A stretch of 48,533 bases of DNA from an uncultured Chloroflexota bacterium (GTDB lineage: Bacteria; Chloroflexota; Chloroflexia; Chloroflexales; Chloroflexaceae). The translations under genes were made by a program, and so were the position numbers. The stretch spans positions 1 to 48,533 of the forward strand of contig CAKZKA010000171.1 in the NCBI GenBank assembly GCA_937120965.1, read 5' to 3'. The notes beneath the pieces are model-generated. The model worked only from the letters and a program-made list of their open reading frames with translations, ran no database searches and had not been told where the DNA came from. Below are positions 24,100-33,008 of this stretch, piece after piece. Within the stretch, counting starts at the first letter, position 1. The number at the start of each line of letters is the position of its first letter.

Positions 24100-26955
24100 A
24101 TGTTGCACTCAACCCTGGTTGCCGAACTGATCCGCGTCGTCGGAGCGCACGCGGTGGTGCGTGACCCCGACGCCCTGCGCACCTACGACGCTGACGCGAG
24201 TATGATCGTCGCCCGTGCGCCGGATGTAGCGGTGGCGCCCGGCACGCCCGAGGAGGCCGCCGCGGCAGTACGGCTGGCCGTCAGCGCCGGGTTGCCTGTT
24301 GTCGCCCGTGGCGCCGGCACAGGCGTCGCGGGGGGCGCCATTCCCCTGCGCGGGGGCGTGCTCCTGAGCACGGCGCGCATGGAACGCATCGAGGCGGTTG
24401 AGCCGCGCTCGCGCCGCGCCCTGGTGGGCGCCGGGGTGGTCAATGCCGAGTTAAACGCCCGCCTGGCGCCCCTGGGGTTGCAATTCGCCCCCGATCCCTC
24501 CTCGCAGAAGGCCAGCACCATCGGCGGTAACCTGGCCACCAATGCCGGCGGCCCCCATTGCCTGAAGTACGGCGTGACGACCAACCACGTCCTGGCGCTA
24601 GAACTGGTGCGCCCCGATGGAACGTTGCTGTGGACCGGCGATGGAACGCCCGATGCCGCTGGCTACGACCTGACCGGCGTAGTGGTGGGGAGCGAAGGGA
24701 CCTTCGGGGTAATCACGCGGGCACTGGTGCGCCTCACGCCGCTGCCCGAGGCCAACCGGGTAGTGCTGGCGCTCTTCCCCAACGTGATCGCCGCTTCGAC
24801 CGCAGTGAGCCAGATCATCGCCGCCGGGTCTCTGCCCACGTCGCTGGAGGTGATGGACCACAACGGTATTCGCGCGGTCAACCGGGCCTATGGGCTGGGC
24901 CTGCCCGAGGCCGGGGGCACAACCCTGCTGATTATCGAAGTGGACGGCGTCGCCGAGGGATTGGACGAGACCCTCGAAGAGATCCTGGAGCTGTGTCGGG
25001 CGCAGGGCGCCTTCGAGCTGCGTCCGGCGCGCACCCCCGCTGAGCAGGCACGCGTCTGGGCGGCGCGCAAGGCGGTAGCCGGGGCAATCGGGCGGCTGGC
25101 GCCGGCTTACCTGCTGGTAGATACAGTGGTGCCCCGTACGCGCCTGCCGCTGATGATGGAGCAGATCGAGCGCCTGCGGCGCGAGTGGGGTATGGAGGTC
25201 TGCAACGTCTTCCATGCCGGCGATGGCAATCTGCACCCTATGGTGCTCTACGACCCCCGCGACCCGGATCAGCGCGAGCGTGCCCACGCCCTCGCCGGGG
25301 CCGTGCTCAAGCTGAGCATCGAGCAGGGCGGGGTGATCAGCGGCGAGCACGGCATCGGCGTGGAGAAGCAGGAGTATCTGCCGCTGCTGCTCGATCCGCA
25401 CGAGCTGCAACTCCACGCCGCCGTGTACACCTGTTTCAACCCGGAGGATTGCTTCAACCCCGGCAAGATCTTCCCGGTGGCCCTGCGCCCGCACGACCTG
25501 GCCGCGCAGCGCCGGGCGCGCATCGGCAGCACGGCCGGACACGGGCCGGTGCTGGCGCATCTGTCGCCGTCCGCTTCCGGGTCAGTGCGCAACGGAGGGC
25601 GTATGGACCAAAGCGCAGGCCCGGAAACTGGCGACCGGCCGGGGGCCCCGGAGACCGGCGCGAACGGCGTTGACGCTGCGGCGCTGGCAGCGATCGTTGG
25701 AGCCGGACACGTGACCGCCAACGGCGCCACTCTCGCCATCAGCCCCGGTAGCGTCGAGGAACTCGCGCAGGTGGTGGCCTTCTGCCACCGCGCAGGCATA
25801 GCTGTGCGACCGTGCAGCGACATATCGCATGGCGACAACGCGTTCTCCGCGGCACGCCCGCTCCACATCGTCACCCGACGCCTGAACCGGGTACTGGCCT
25901 ACGAACCCGACGACCAGACAATCGGCGTGGAGGCGGGGATGAGTCTGGCGGAGCTTCAGGCGCTCCTGGCTGCCAACGGCCAGATGCTGCCCCTTGACCT
26001 GCACCGGCCCGAGGCAGCCACCCTGGGCGCGCTGGTCGCCACGGGCGCCGACGGGCCGCGCCGCCCGGGCTACGGCATCCTGCGCGACTGGGTGCTGGGC
26101 CTGACCATTGTCGAGGCCGATGGCGCCGTGTCGCGCCTGGGGGCGCAGGTGGTCAAGAATGTGAGCGGCTTCGACCTGGTCAAGCTGCTGGTGGGCAGCC
26201 ACGGCACGCTAGGAGTGATCGCGGCGGTGCGCCTGCGGGTCTTTCCGCGGCCACGCGCCACCGCCACGCTGACTGCCGCCTTCGACCGGCGCGAGCAGGC
26301 CCTGGCCTGCCTGGACGCAGTGGCGAACACGCGGCTACAGCCTACTGCCGCCGAACTGGTCGCCGGGCCGCTGGAGCGAAGGTTGCCGCTGGAATTTCCG
26401 CCTGGCGGAGCGCTGCTGGCCTTGCGGGCCGAGGGCCACCCGGCAGCGGTGGCGCAGCATATGCGCGCCTTGCGCGGCCTGGCCGCCGGAGCCGGCGCCC
26501 TGAGCGTGGAGGAACTGAGCGAAAGCGGCGAAAGCGCCCTGTGGGTAGAGCTAGCGCGCCGGGCCGCGCCCCCGGAGGAGCCTGGCGCGAGCCTGGTGCG
26601 CCTGTGCGCAGCGCCGGCGGATCTGGGGGCAGCCCTTGAGACGGCGAGCACCGAGGCGCTGTCGCGCCGGCTGACCCTCGGCCTCTGCGCCCGCGGCCTG
26701 AGCGGCGTAGCCTACCTCCAGGTCGAAGGGCCGGAGGAGCAGCGCCTCGACTTCCACGCGGCCCTGGTACAGCGCCTGCGCCACGCCCATCTGCTCGACC
26801 CCTCCCTGGCCAGGCGCGCGGCGCACCCCTGGGGCGCGCCGCCGCCCGCCCTGGCGCTGATGCGCGCCCTCAAAACTGAATTTGACCCCTTCGACCGCAT
26901 GAACCCTGGCGCACTGTTCTGGCGGGATGAAACGCCCGCGCCCTTGTCAGCCTGA
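24100..26955 (+). CDS. glcDE: GlcD-GlcE fusion protein
   Basis: 951 residues holding two complete FAD-dependent subunits. Residues 1 to about 475 are a second GlcD ([68 protein letters not shown]). Residues about 520-951 are a second GlcE (LHRPEAATLGALVATGADGPRR, QVVKNVSGFDLVKLLVGSHGTLG, MRALKTEFDPFDRMNPG). A low-complexity linker lies between. An internal in-frame ATG at 25603 (residue 502) is preceded by GGAGGG at 25594-25599, like a retained start of a once separate glcE. Start ATG 24100 has AAGGTGGAG upstream. Whether it replaces or complements the separate subunits is unknown. Confidence 0.9.
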   Translation: MLHSTLVAELIRVVGAHAVVRDPDALRTYDADASMIVARAPDVAVAPGTPEEAAAAVRLAVSAGLPVVARGAGTGVAGGAIPLRGGVLLSTARMERIEAVEPRSRRALVGAGVVNAELNARLAPLGLQFAPDPSSQKASTIGGNLATNAGGPHCLKYGVTTNHVLALELVRPDGTLLWTGDGTPDAAGYDLTGVVVGSEGTFGVITRALVRLTPLPEANRVVLALFPNVIAASTAVSQIIAAGSLPTSLEVMDHNGIRAVNRAYGLGLPEAGGTTLLIIEVDGVAEGLDETLEEILELCRAQGAFELRPARTPAEQARVWAARKAVAGAIGRLAPAYLLVDTVVPRTRLPLMMEQIERLRREWGMEVCNVFHAGDGNLHPMVLYDPRDPDQRERAHALAGAVLKLSIEQGGVISGEHGIGVEKQEYLPLLLDPHELQLHAAVYTCFNPEDCFNPGKIFPVALRPHDLAAQRRARIGSTAGHGPVLAHLSPSASGSVRNGGRMDQSAGPETGDRPGAPETGANGVDAAALAAIVGAGHVTANGATLAISPGSVEELAQVVAFCHRAGIAVRPCSDISHGDNAFSAARPLHIVTRRLNRVLAYEPDDQTIGVEAGMSLAELQALLAANGQMLPLDLHRPEAATLGALVATGADGPRRPGYGILRDWVLGLTIVEADGAVSRLGAQVVKNVSGFDLVKLLVGSHGTLGVIAAVRLRVFPRPRATATLTAAFDRREQALACLDAVANTRLQPTAAELVAGPLERRLPLEFPPGGALLALRAEGHPAAVAQHMRALRGLAAGAGALSVEELSESGESALWVELARRAAPPEEPGASLVRLCAAPADLGAALETASTEALSRRLTLGLCARGLSGVAYLQVEGPEEQRLDFHAALVQRLRHAHLLDPSLARRAAHPWGAPPPALALMRALKTEFDPFDRMNPGALFWRDETPAPLSA
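25594..25605 (+). promoter_or_regulatory. Internal ribosome-binding site and start codon inside glcDE
   Basis: GGAGGG (25594-25599), three bases, then ATG (25603), in frame with the fusion and at the GlcD/GlcE boundary. It could give a free GlcE-type product of 450 residues. Confidence 0.5.
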
Positions 26956-26996
26956 ACTACCGGTGGGGAAACGCCCGCCCTGGATGGAGAGCTGGT

Positions 26997-28376
26997 ATGA
27001 CCCTGACCACCCCTGATCGCGAGACGGTGAACATCCCTCTGGTGCCCTTCAGCGCCCGGGATCGTCCCAGTTCCGACATTATCAACACCTGCGTCCACTG
27101 CGGCCTGTGCCTTTCCTCATGCCCAACCTACCGCGAAACGGGGTTGGAGATGTCCTCGCCGCGCGGGCGAATCTACCTGATGAAAGCAGTGGACGAAGGA
27201 CGCATCGGCCTGGAGAGCGAAGTCTTTCAGGAGCAGATGAGCCAGTGCCTCAACTGCCGCGCCTGCGAAGCAGTCTGTCCCTCAGGAGTGCAGTACGGCG
27301 CGATCCTGGAGGCAAGCCGGGCGCAGATCGAGCAGGCGCGGGAGCGGGGGGCGCACGACCCCACGGCGCCAGCGACGCTGCCTCCGCGCCCATTGTGGCA
27401 ACGGGCGCTGCGCGGGGTGGTCTTTGGCGCCCTGTTCAAAGAGATGGGCCTGTTCCGAGCCTTCTCGGCTACAATGCGGCTCTACCAGCGCAGCGGAGCG
27501 CAGTGGATCGCCCGCAAGAGCGGCCTGCTGAGCTTGATCGGCATGGCCGATGCCGAACGGATGCTGCCGCCGATCAACCCACACTTCACCGTGCCCAGGG
27601 GGCAGATCTACCCCGCCGAGGGCGAACGCCGTTACAGTGTGGCCGTCCTCACCGGCTGCATCATGAGCACCGCCTTTGCCGGCGTTCACGAAGCCACCAT
27701 TCGCGTGCTGCAGAAAAACGGCTGCGAAGTGATCCTGCCCCCCGATCAGGGCTGTTGCGGGGCATTGCACACCCACGGCGGCGACCTCGACGGAGGCCGT
27801 GAACTGGCCCGGCGCAACATCGCCGCCTTTGAAGGGCTGGGGGTGGACGCGATCGTGATCAACGCCGCCGGTTGCGGCAGCACGCTCAAAGAGTACAGCC
27901 ACCTGCTTCACGACGATCCGCTCTGGCACGAGCGTGCAGCGGCCTTCAGCCGCAAGGTGAAAGACGTACACGAATTCCTGGCCGGCATCGAGTTCAACCG
28001 CGCCGACCTGGGCCGCCTCGAGGTGCAGGTGACTTACCAGGAACCATGTCACCTGGCCCACGCCCAGCGCATCACCGTCCAGCCGCGGACCCTGCTGATG
28101 GCCATTCCAGGGTTGCAGTTGCGCGAAATGCACGAGAGCGCCCTCTGCTGCGGATCGGCGGGCGTCTACAACCTGACCCAGCCCGAGATGGCCGCTCGGC
28201 TCGGCGCGCGCAAGGTGGACAACGCCCTGGCTACCGGCGCGCAGGTCATCGCCACGGCCAATCCCGGCTGCGCCCTGCAACTGGCGGGCGAACTGCGGCG
28301 GCGCAGCGAGGAGGTGCAGGTGCGCTACATCGTCGAGTTGCTCGATGAGAGTTACCGGCGTGGCGGGAGGGGCTGA
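26997..28376 (+). CDS. glcF: Glycolate oxidase iron-sulfur subunit GlcF
   Basis: 459 residues. Two [4Fe-4S] motifs are visible: Cys32/35/38/42 in CVHCGLCLSSCP and Cys84/87/90/94 in CLNCRACEAVCP. Two CCG-type cysteine-rich domains follow (DQGCCGALHTHGGD; ESALCCGSAGVYNL, with EPCHLAHAQR between). It would carry electrons from the flavin subunits toward the quinone pool. Start ATG 26997 follows GGAGAG, 41 bases after the fusion gene. The stop TGA (28374-28376) is the first part of the repeat edge TGAGGTGAATATAG. Confidence 0.92.
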   Translation: MTLTTPDRETVNIPLVPFSARDRPSSDIINTCVHCGLCLSSCPTYRETGLEMSSPRGRIYLMKAVDEGRIGLESEVFQEQMSQCLNCRACEAVCPSGVQYGAILEASRAQIEQARERGAHDPTAPATLPPRPLWQRALRGVVFGALFKEMGLFRAFSATMRLYQRSGAQWIARKSGLLSLIGMADAERMLPPINPHFTVPRGQIYPAEGERRYSVAVLTGCIMSTAFAGVHEATIRVLQKNGCEVILPPDQGCCGALHTHGGDLDGGRELARRNIAAFEGLGVDAIVINAAGCGSTLKEYSHLLHDDPLWHERAAAFSRKVKDVHEFLAGIEFNRADLGRLEVQVTYQEPCHLAHAQRITVQPRTLLMAIPGLQLREMHESALCCGSAGVYNLTQPEMAARLGARKVDNALATGAQVIATANPGCALQLAGELRRRSEEVQVRYIVELLDESYRRGGRG

Positions 28377-28556
28377 GGTGAATATAGCCCGCCCGCGGGA
28401 GGGTTTGGGAGGGCTGTGCCCTCCCAAGAAAAACCCATGTTCATCGCGGCGTTGTGCGGCGCAGCCGCATGGATGACCGAGGTGAATATAGCCCGCGCGG
28501 GAAGGTCTGGGCGTAGAGGCGCGGCAGCGCCACGCCTCTACGCCCTTCCAGGAGAA
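28374..28556. repeat. Composite palindromic repeat at the glcF stop
   Basis: Starts at the glcF stop with TGAGGTGAATATAG, then GGGAGGGCTGTGCCCTCCCA, the GTGCGGCGCAGCCGCATGGATG edge, a second GAGGTGAATATAG (28481), and the palindrome 28513-28541 (GTAGAGGCGCGGC..GCCACGCCTCTAC, imperfect copy). The remaining bases to 28640 show no gene. Confidence 0.85.
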
Positions 28557-28649
28557 CAATAATTTTGCATTCGGGCGTTGCGCGCCCCGCGACTGGCGCC
28601 TGGCAGGCCAGCACCTTCCCGAAGACGATTTGCGGATCACTAGTGGACA

Positions 28650-28682
28650 TCTAACATCTTTCTAACATTGCCGTGGTAGATT
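28650..28682 (+). promoter_or_regulatory. Direct repeat TCTAACAT and -10 upstream of htpG
   Basis: TCTAACAT occurs at 28650-28657 and 28661-28668, exactly 11 bases (one helical turn) apart. It overlaps where the -35 would be for TGGTAGATT (extended -10, 28674-28682). This is the layout of an activator-dependent promoter with a response-regulator-type direct-repeat site. Confidence 0.45.
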
Positions 28683-28738
28683 CGCGGCCAGATCACGATG
28701 TATACGCCGTCCATCTATTTCATCGTGGGGAGACATCC

Positions 28739-30610
28739 ATGACTGCGGACAAGGCTACGGCGAATCAGGCCGAGTCACTCACCTTCAAAGCCGAAGTGCA
28801 GCAAGTACTGCACATCCTGGCGCACTCGCTCTACACCGATCGTGAGATTTTCCTGCGCGAGCTGATCTCGAATGCCTCCGATGCGCTGAACCGCGTGCAG
28901 TTTGAAATGCTGACCAACCGCGACGTGCGCGACCCGGACGCGGAACTGGGGATCTGGATCGAGTCCGACCCGGATCAGGGCACGCTGACCGTGCGCGACA
29001 CGGGGATCGGGATGACCCGCGAGGAGCTGATCGAGCACCTGGGCACGATCGCCCAGTCGAGCGCGCGGGCCTTTGTCGAGCGCACCCGTGAGGCCAGTAA
29101 AGCTACCGCCAGCGAGATCATCGGTCAGTTTGGAGTTGGTTTCTACTCCGTATTCATGGTTGCTGACAGAGTTACCGTCGTCTCGCGCTCTTACCGACCC
29201 GAGGCCGAGGCGGCGATGTGGGAGAGCGACGGCAGCGAGCACTACACTGTTGGTCCCGCCGAGCGCGAAGGCCGCGGCACCACGATCACCGTGCATCTGA
29301 AAGACGATGCGAAAGAGTTTGCCCAGAGCTGGCGGATCGAGCAGATCATCAAACGTCACTCCGACTTCGTGGCCTTTCCGATCTACATGGGCGAGCGGCA
29401 GATCAACCAGCAAAAGGCCCTCTGGCGCCGGGCGCCGCGCGAGGTGGAGGCGGAGCAGTACCACAACCTGTACCGGCAATTGACCCTTGACACGGAAGAG
29501 CCGCTGCTGCACATACACCTCTCGACCGATGCGCCAGTGGATCTGCACAGCATTCTGTTCATTCCCGCCAAACGCGAGCGCGGGCTATTTGAGCGGCGCA
29601 TCGAGGGCAAGATCAAGCTCTACTCGCGCAAGGTGCTGATTATGGAAGAGGCCAGAGACCTGTTGCCGGCCTACTTCCGCTTCGTCGAAGGGGTGGTAGA
29701 CAGCGAGGACCTGCCGCTGAACGTCTCGCGCGAGAGTGTGCAGAGCGCGCCGGTGTTGCAACGGATCCGCAAGACCCTCACCGGGCGCCTGCACCGCGAA
29801 CTCAACGATCTGGCCGACAGCGATCCGCAGAAGTTTGCCCGCTTCTGGCAGGAGTTCGGCGTCTTCATCAAAGAAGGCGTGGCGATGGACTACGAGAACC
29901 GCAGCGAGTTGCTCAAACTGCTGCGCTTTCACACCACCCGCGGCGGCGACGAGCTGGTGACCCTGGGGCAGTACAAGAGCCGGATCGTTGATGGGCAACG
30001 CGAAATCTACTACCTGATGGCCTCGAGCCTCGACGCGGCACGCACCAGCCCGCACCTCGACCCCTTTACCGCCCGCGGCATCGAGGTGCTTCTGCTGCAC
30101 GACCTGGTGGACGGGCTGATGCTCTCGGGGCTGCGCGAGTATGAGGGGCTACGTCTGCGCAACGTTGATGAAGCCGATCTCGACCTGCCCGGCGTGGTCG
30201 AGGCGGCGCCCCCGCAGATCGACGATCAGCAGTTCACGCGCCTGGCCGAGCGGGCAGCCGCGGTGCTGGGCGAACGGATCAAGGAGGTGCGAGCCTCAAA
30301 GGTGCTCCGTGACAGCCCGGCGCGCCTGGTGAGCGACGAAGAGGGCCTGGGGCGCCAGATGCAGCGCATCCAGCAGGTGCTGGGGCAGGAGGTTGAGCAG
30401 CGTCCGCGCATTCTGGAACTGAACCCGGCGCACGGGCTGATCGCCGCCCTGGCCCGACGGCTCGAGGCGAACCCGGAGGACCCGGTGGTGACGGCGGCCC
30501 TGGAGCAGCTCTACGACAACACGCTGCTGCTGGAGGGGTTGCACCAGAACCCGGCAGCCATTGTGCCACGCCTGTTGACGCTGCTCGAGGCCGCGGCGCG
30601 GAACGAGTGA
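28739..30610 (+). CDS. htpG: Molecular chaperone HtpG (Hsp90)
   Basis: 623 residues. The N-terminal ATPase domain has LTFKAEVQQVLHILAHSLYTDREIFLRELISNASDA, VRDTGIGMTREEL and GQFGVGFYSVFMVAD. The middle domain includes LPLNVSRESVQ, and a C-terminal dimerisation part follows. The overall length is normal. It is an ATP-dependent chaperone for late folding of client proteins. ATG 28739 is chosen over an upstream in-frame ATG because GGGGAGA precedes it and homologues start here. No CIRCE element precedes it, unlike hrcA. Confidence 0.93.
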   Translation: MTADKATANQAESLTFKAEVQQVLHILAHSLYTDREIFLRELISNASDALNRVQFEMLTNRDVRDPDAELGIWIESDPDQGTLTVRDTGIGMTREELIEHLGTIAQSSARAFVERTREASKATASEIIGQFGVGFYSVFMVADRVTVVSRSYRPEAEAAMWESDGSEHYTVGPAEREGRGTTITVHLKDDAKEFAQSWRIEQIIKRHSDFVAFPIYMGERQINQQKALWRRAPREVEAEQYHNLYRQLTLDTEEPLLHIHLSTDAPVDLHSILFIPAKRERGLFERRIEGKIKLYSRKVLIMEEARDLLPAYFRFVEGVVDSEDLPLNVSRESVQSAPVLQRIRKTLTGRLHRELNDLADSDPQKFARFWQEFGVFIKEGVAMDYENRSELLKLLRFHTTRGGDELVTLGQYKSRIVDGQREIYYLMASSLDAARTSPHLDPFTARGIEVLLLHDLVDGLMLSGLREYEGLRLRNVDEADLDLPGVVEAAPPQIDDQQFTRLAERAAAVLGERIKEVRASKVLRDSPARLVSDEEGLGRQMQRIQQVLGQEVEQRPRILELNPAHGLIAALARRLEANPEDPVVTAALEQLYDNTLLLEGLHQNPAAIVPRLLTLLEAAARNE

Positions 30611-30655
30611 GGGCGCTCGCCACCGCCACAATAGGTGCAGGGTCACCCTGCTCCC

Positions 30656-30817
30656 GGGAGCGCGGGCAGCCTGCCTTCGAACGCTGACGCGGGCGGGATA
30701 CGAGTTTCACGTGAAACGCTCCCCAAGGAGCGCTGGGTCAACGCCCGCCTGAACGCCTTGCGCGACAACCGGCAATCCGAAATCTACCATCTGAACACGG
30801 TGGACGCCCGCGCTCCC
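30656..30817. repeat. GGGAGCGCGGGC-type inverted repeat with about 106-bp insert
   Basis: Ends GGGAGCGCGGGC and GCCCGCGCTCCC match the intact copy at 18165-18222. Between GCGGGCGGGA (ending 30698) and CGCCCGCGCTCCC (from 30805) lie about 106 extra bases carrying a parS-like site. Confidence 0.7.
30704..30717. promoter_or_regulatory. parS: parS-like ParB-binding site
   Basis: GTTTCACGTGAAAC is a perfect 14-bp palindrome identical to the core of the bacterial chromosome parS site (consensus TGTTTCACGTGAAACA; both outermost bases differ here). parS sites normally cluster near the replication origin. No parAB genes are in the window. Confidence 0.72.
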
Positions 30818-30869
30818 GGGTGTACGTGGTTACCCCGGCGCTGAACACGCGCGCCGCGTGCAGCCCCTG

Positions 30870-30898
30870 CTGACAAGCGGCCCGACTCGTGGTACAAT
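30870..30898 (+). promoter_or_regulatory. Promoter of the hrcA-grpE-dnaK operon
   Basis: -35 CTGACA (30870-30875), 17-base spacer, -10 TACAAT (30893-30898) preceded by TGG. The predicted start near 30905 is 41 bases before the CIRCE operator. Confidence 0.75.
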
Positions 30899-30945
30899 CT
30901 ACGACGGCGTGCACGGCGTGCACGCCACTGCTTTAGCTTCGCGCT

Positions 30946-30972
30946 TTAGCACTCTCTACTAGAGAGTGCTAA
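30946..30972. promoter_or_regulatory. CIRCE operator (HrcA-binding site)
   Basis: TTAGCACTC, nine bases, GAGTGCTAA: an exact match to the CIRCE inverted repeat bound by HrcA. It lies 222 bases before hrcA and downstream of the operon promoter, so HrcA should repress its own operon. Confidence 0.96.
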
Positions 30973-31044
30973 GAATTCATCCCAAAGCGGGGTAGACGGC
31001 CTGGCGGCTGCCCCGTACCTCGCGGAAACGCCACCGGCGTCCGC

Positions 31045-31105
31045 TGAGGGGCGTAGCCCTCCCCAACCCTCCGGCAGGGACGTGGGGAAACCAGGTTTCG
31101 CCACC
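31045..31105. repeat. Palindromic repeat fragments in the hrcA leader
   Basis: GAGGGGCGTAGCCCTCCCC-type hairpin and GGGGAAACCAGGTTTCGCC, degenerate members of the spacer family, between CIRCE and hrcA. Confidence 0.6.
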
Positions 31106-31194
31106 CTCCTTCAGGTTTTGAGATAGTCTCGAAACAGCGGCCAGGAGCAATGCAGCGATACGTGACCTACCATCAGAAGTGAGGATGCGCAGCT

Positions 31195-32316
31195 ATGTCG
31201 GCAGGGCTGACTGAGCGGCGGCAAGCCATTCTCAAGTTAGTGATACAGGAGTTCGTCGAGACGGCCTGCCCCGTTGCCTCGGAAACGCTGGTACGCAAAT
31301 ATCGGCTCAACGTCTCGCCGGCAACGGTGCGCAACGAACTGGCAGCGCTGGAGGAATTAGGCTACCTGACCCATCTGCACACATCGGCGGGGCGGGTGCC
31401 AACCGACGCCGGCTACCGCTTCTTCGTGGAGAACCTGATGGAGCGCACCGCCCTGCCCCTGGCGGAGCAGCGCACGATCCGCCACCAGTTCTACCAGGTG
31501 CGCGGGGAACTCGATCAATGGATCCAGTTGGCCGGGGCAGTGCTTGCGCGCACCACCCAGAACGCCTCGCTCGTCACACCGCCGCGCTCGGCGGAACCGC
31601 TGCGCTTCCGCAGTCTGGAGTTGATCGCCATCCACGACACCATGGCCCTGGCGGTGCTGGTGTTCCATGGCGGTATCGTCAAACAACAGACGGTCACGCT
31701 GGACGCGGTGCGGAGCGCTGAGGAGCTACGCCGCGCCGCGGCGCGTCTGAGCGATTACCTGGCCGATCAGACCTTGAGCGGCATCGAGGAGACCCTGGCC
31801 CGCCCGCCAGAGCAGCAGACGCTGATGCTCAGCGACTTCGAGCGCGGGCTGGTTGAGATGCTCGTGCGAGCTATGCAGACCTTTGAGGAGCAGTCGCGCG
31901 AACAGATCCACTCGGACGGGCTGATCGAAATGCTGAGCCAGCCAGAGTTCATCCCCGCTCTGGTGCGCGAGGATGCCGAGCGGGCGGTGGAGCGACTGCG
32001 CCGGGCGCTGGAGATCCTCAAGAGCGGGCGCGGCCTGGGTACGCTGATTCCCCAGGTGCTCGCCTCAGACGGGGTGCAGGTGATTATCGGCGGCGAAAAC
32101 AGCGCCGATGAGATGCGCGAATACAGCGTCGTGCTGGCGCGCTACGGGGTGGAGAATGCCATTGCCGGTGTGCTCGGGGTGATCGGCCCAACGCGCATGG
32201 CCTACCCGCGTTCAATCTCGACGGTGCGCTACATTTCGTCGTTGATGAGTGACTTGCTCGCCGAACTGTACAACGTGGAAAGTCGCATTTCGGAAGGCGA
32301 GGCGCTGGAAGAGTAG
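31195..32316 (+). CDS. hrcA: Heat-inducible transcription repressor HrcA
   Basis: 373 residues. An N-terminal winged helix ([67 protein letters not shown]) is followed by the GAF-like HrcA dimerisation domain ([44 protein letters not shown]). It binds the CIRCE element upstream and is kept active by GroEL/GroES in studied species. First gene of the hrcA-grpE-dnaK-dnaJ cluster. ATG 31195 has GAGGATG upstream. Confidence 0.94.
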   Translation: MSAGLTERRQAILKLVIQEFVETACPVASETLVRKYRLNVSPATVRNELAALEELGYLTHLHTSAGRVPTDAGYRFFVENLMERTALPLAEQRTIRHQFYQVRGELDQWIQLAGAVLARTTQNASLVTPPRSAEPLRFRSLELIAIHDTMALAVLVFHGGIVKQQTVTLDAVRSAEELRRAAARLSDYLADQTLSGIEETLARPPEQQTLMLSDFERGLVEMLVRAMQTFEEQSREQIHSDGLIEMLSQPEFIPALVREDAERAVERLRRALEILKSGRGLGTLIPQVLASDGVQVIIGGENSADEMREYSVVLARYGVENAIAGVLGVIGPTRMAYPRSISTVRYISSLMSDLLAELYNVESRISEGEALEE

Positions 32317-32439
32317 GCCATCCGGGCGTGGGCCCGGGCTGTCACCCGACGCCTCCCCGCAGCCTGGAGCAGGCGCCCTGGCCCGCCCCGGCTGCCCTGC
32401 GCTCCGGCCCCGCCGTGGTAATAGACAAAGAGGAGAGCG

Positions 32440-32985
32440 ATGAGCGACGAACAGAACCTCGCTGCGAACGAAGCGGCAACCGCCGCCGATACCGCCCCTG
32501 CCGCCGAGACGACCGGGGCGGCGCAGGACGAATTGCAGACCAGGCTGGCCGAGGCTGAGGCGCAGGCCGCCGAGTATAAAGATCAGTGGCTGCGCGCCGC
32601 TGCTGATTATAAGAACTTCAAGCGCCGGGTCGAGATCGAACGCGCCGAACTGATCCGCAGCGCCAGTTCGGCCTTGCTGCTGAAACTGTTACCGGTGATG
32701 GATGACTTCGAGCGCGCCATCGCTAATATCCCCCCGGAGATTGCCGAAACGCCCTGGTGGGGCGGCACCCAGTTGATCGCCCAGAAGTTGCGCACCATCC
32801 TCGAAAGTGAAGGCGTGAAACCAATCGAGGCTTTAGGGCAAGACTTCGATCCCAACTTGCATGAAGCGGTGCTCTACGAAGAGGCCGAAGGCCAGGAAGG
32901 CAAGGTCATCGCCGAATTGCAGAAGGGTTACCGACTGGGTGACCGCGTGTTGCGCCCGAGCATGGTGAAAGTGGGACGCGGCTAA
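32440..32985 (+). CDS. grpE: Nucleotide exchange factor GrpE
   Basis: 181 residues. An acidic, alanine-rich N-terminus leads to the coiled coil (LQTRLAEAEAQAAEYKDQWLRAAADYKNFKRR) and a C-terminal beta domain (LGQDFDPNLHEAVLYEEAEG; VIAELQKGYRLGDRVLRPSMVKVGRG). It promotes ADP release from DnaK. It starts with AGGAGAG directly before ATG 32440 and ends 23 bases before dnaK. Confidence 0.93.
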   Translation: MSDEQNLAANEAATAADTAPAAETTGAAQDELQTRLAEAEAQAAEYKDQWLRAAADYKNFKRRVEIERAELIRSASSALLLKLLPVMDDFERAIANIPPEIAETPWWGGTQLIAQKLRTILESEGVKPIEALGQDFDPNLHEAVLYEEAEGQEGKVIAELQKGYRLGDRVLRPSMVKVGRG

Positions 32986-33008
32986 GCGCGATAGAGTAGT
33001 GAGGTTGC

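Noticed and set aside
30635-30844. Small frame covering the parS-like site (contains VSRET)
   Set aside because: It lies inside a repeat, shows no family feature, and VSRET is just the translation of the palindrome.
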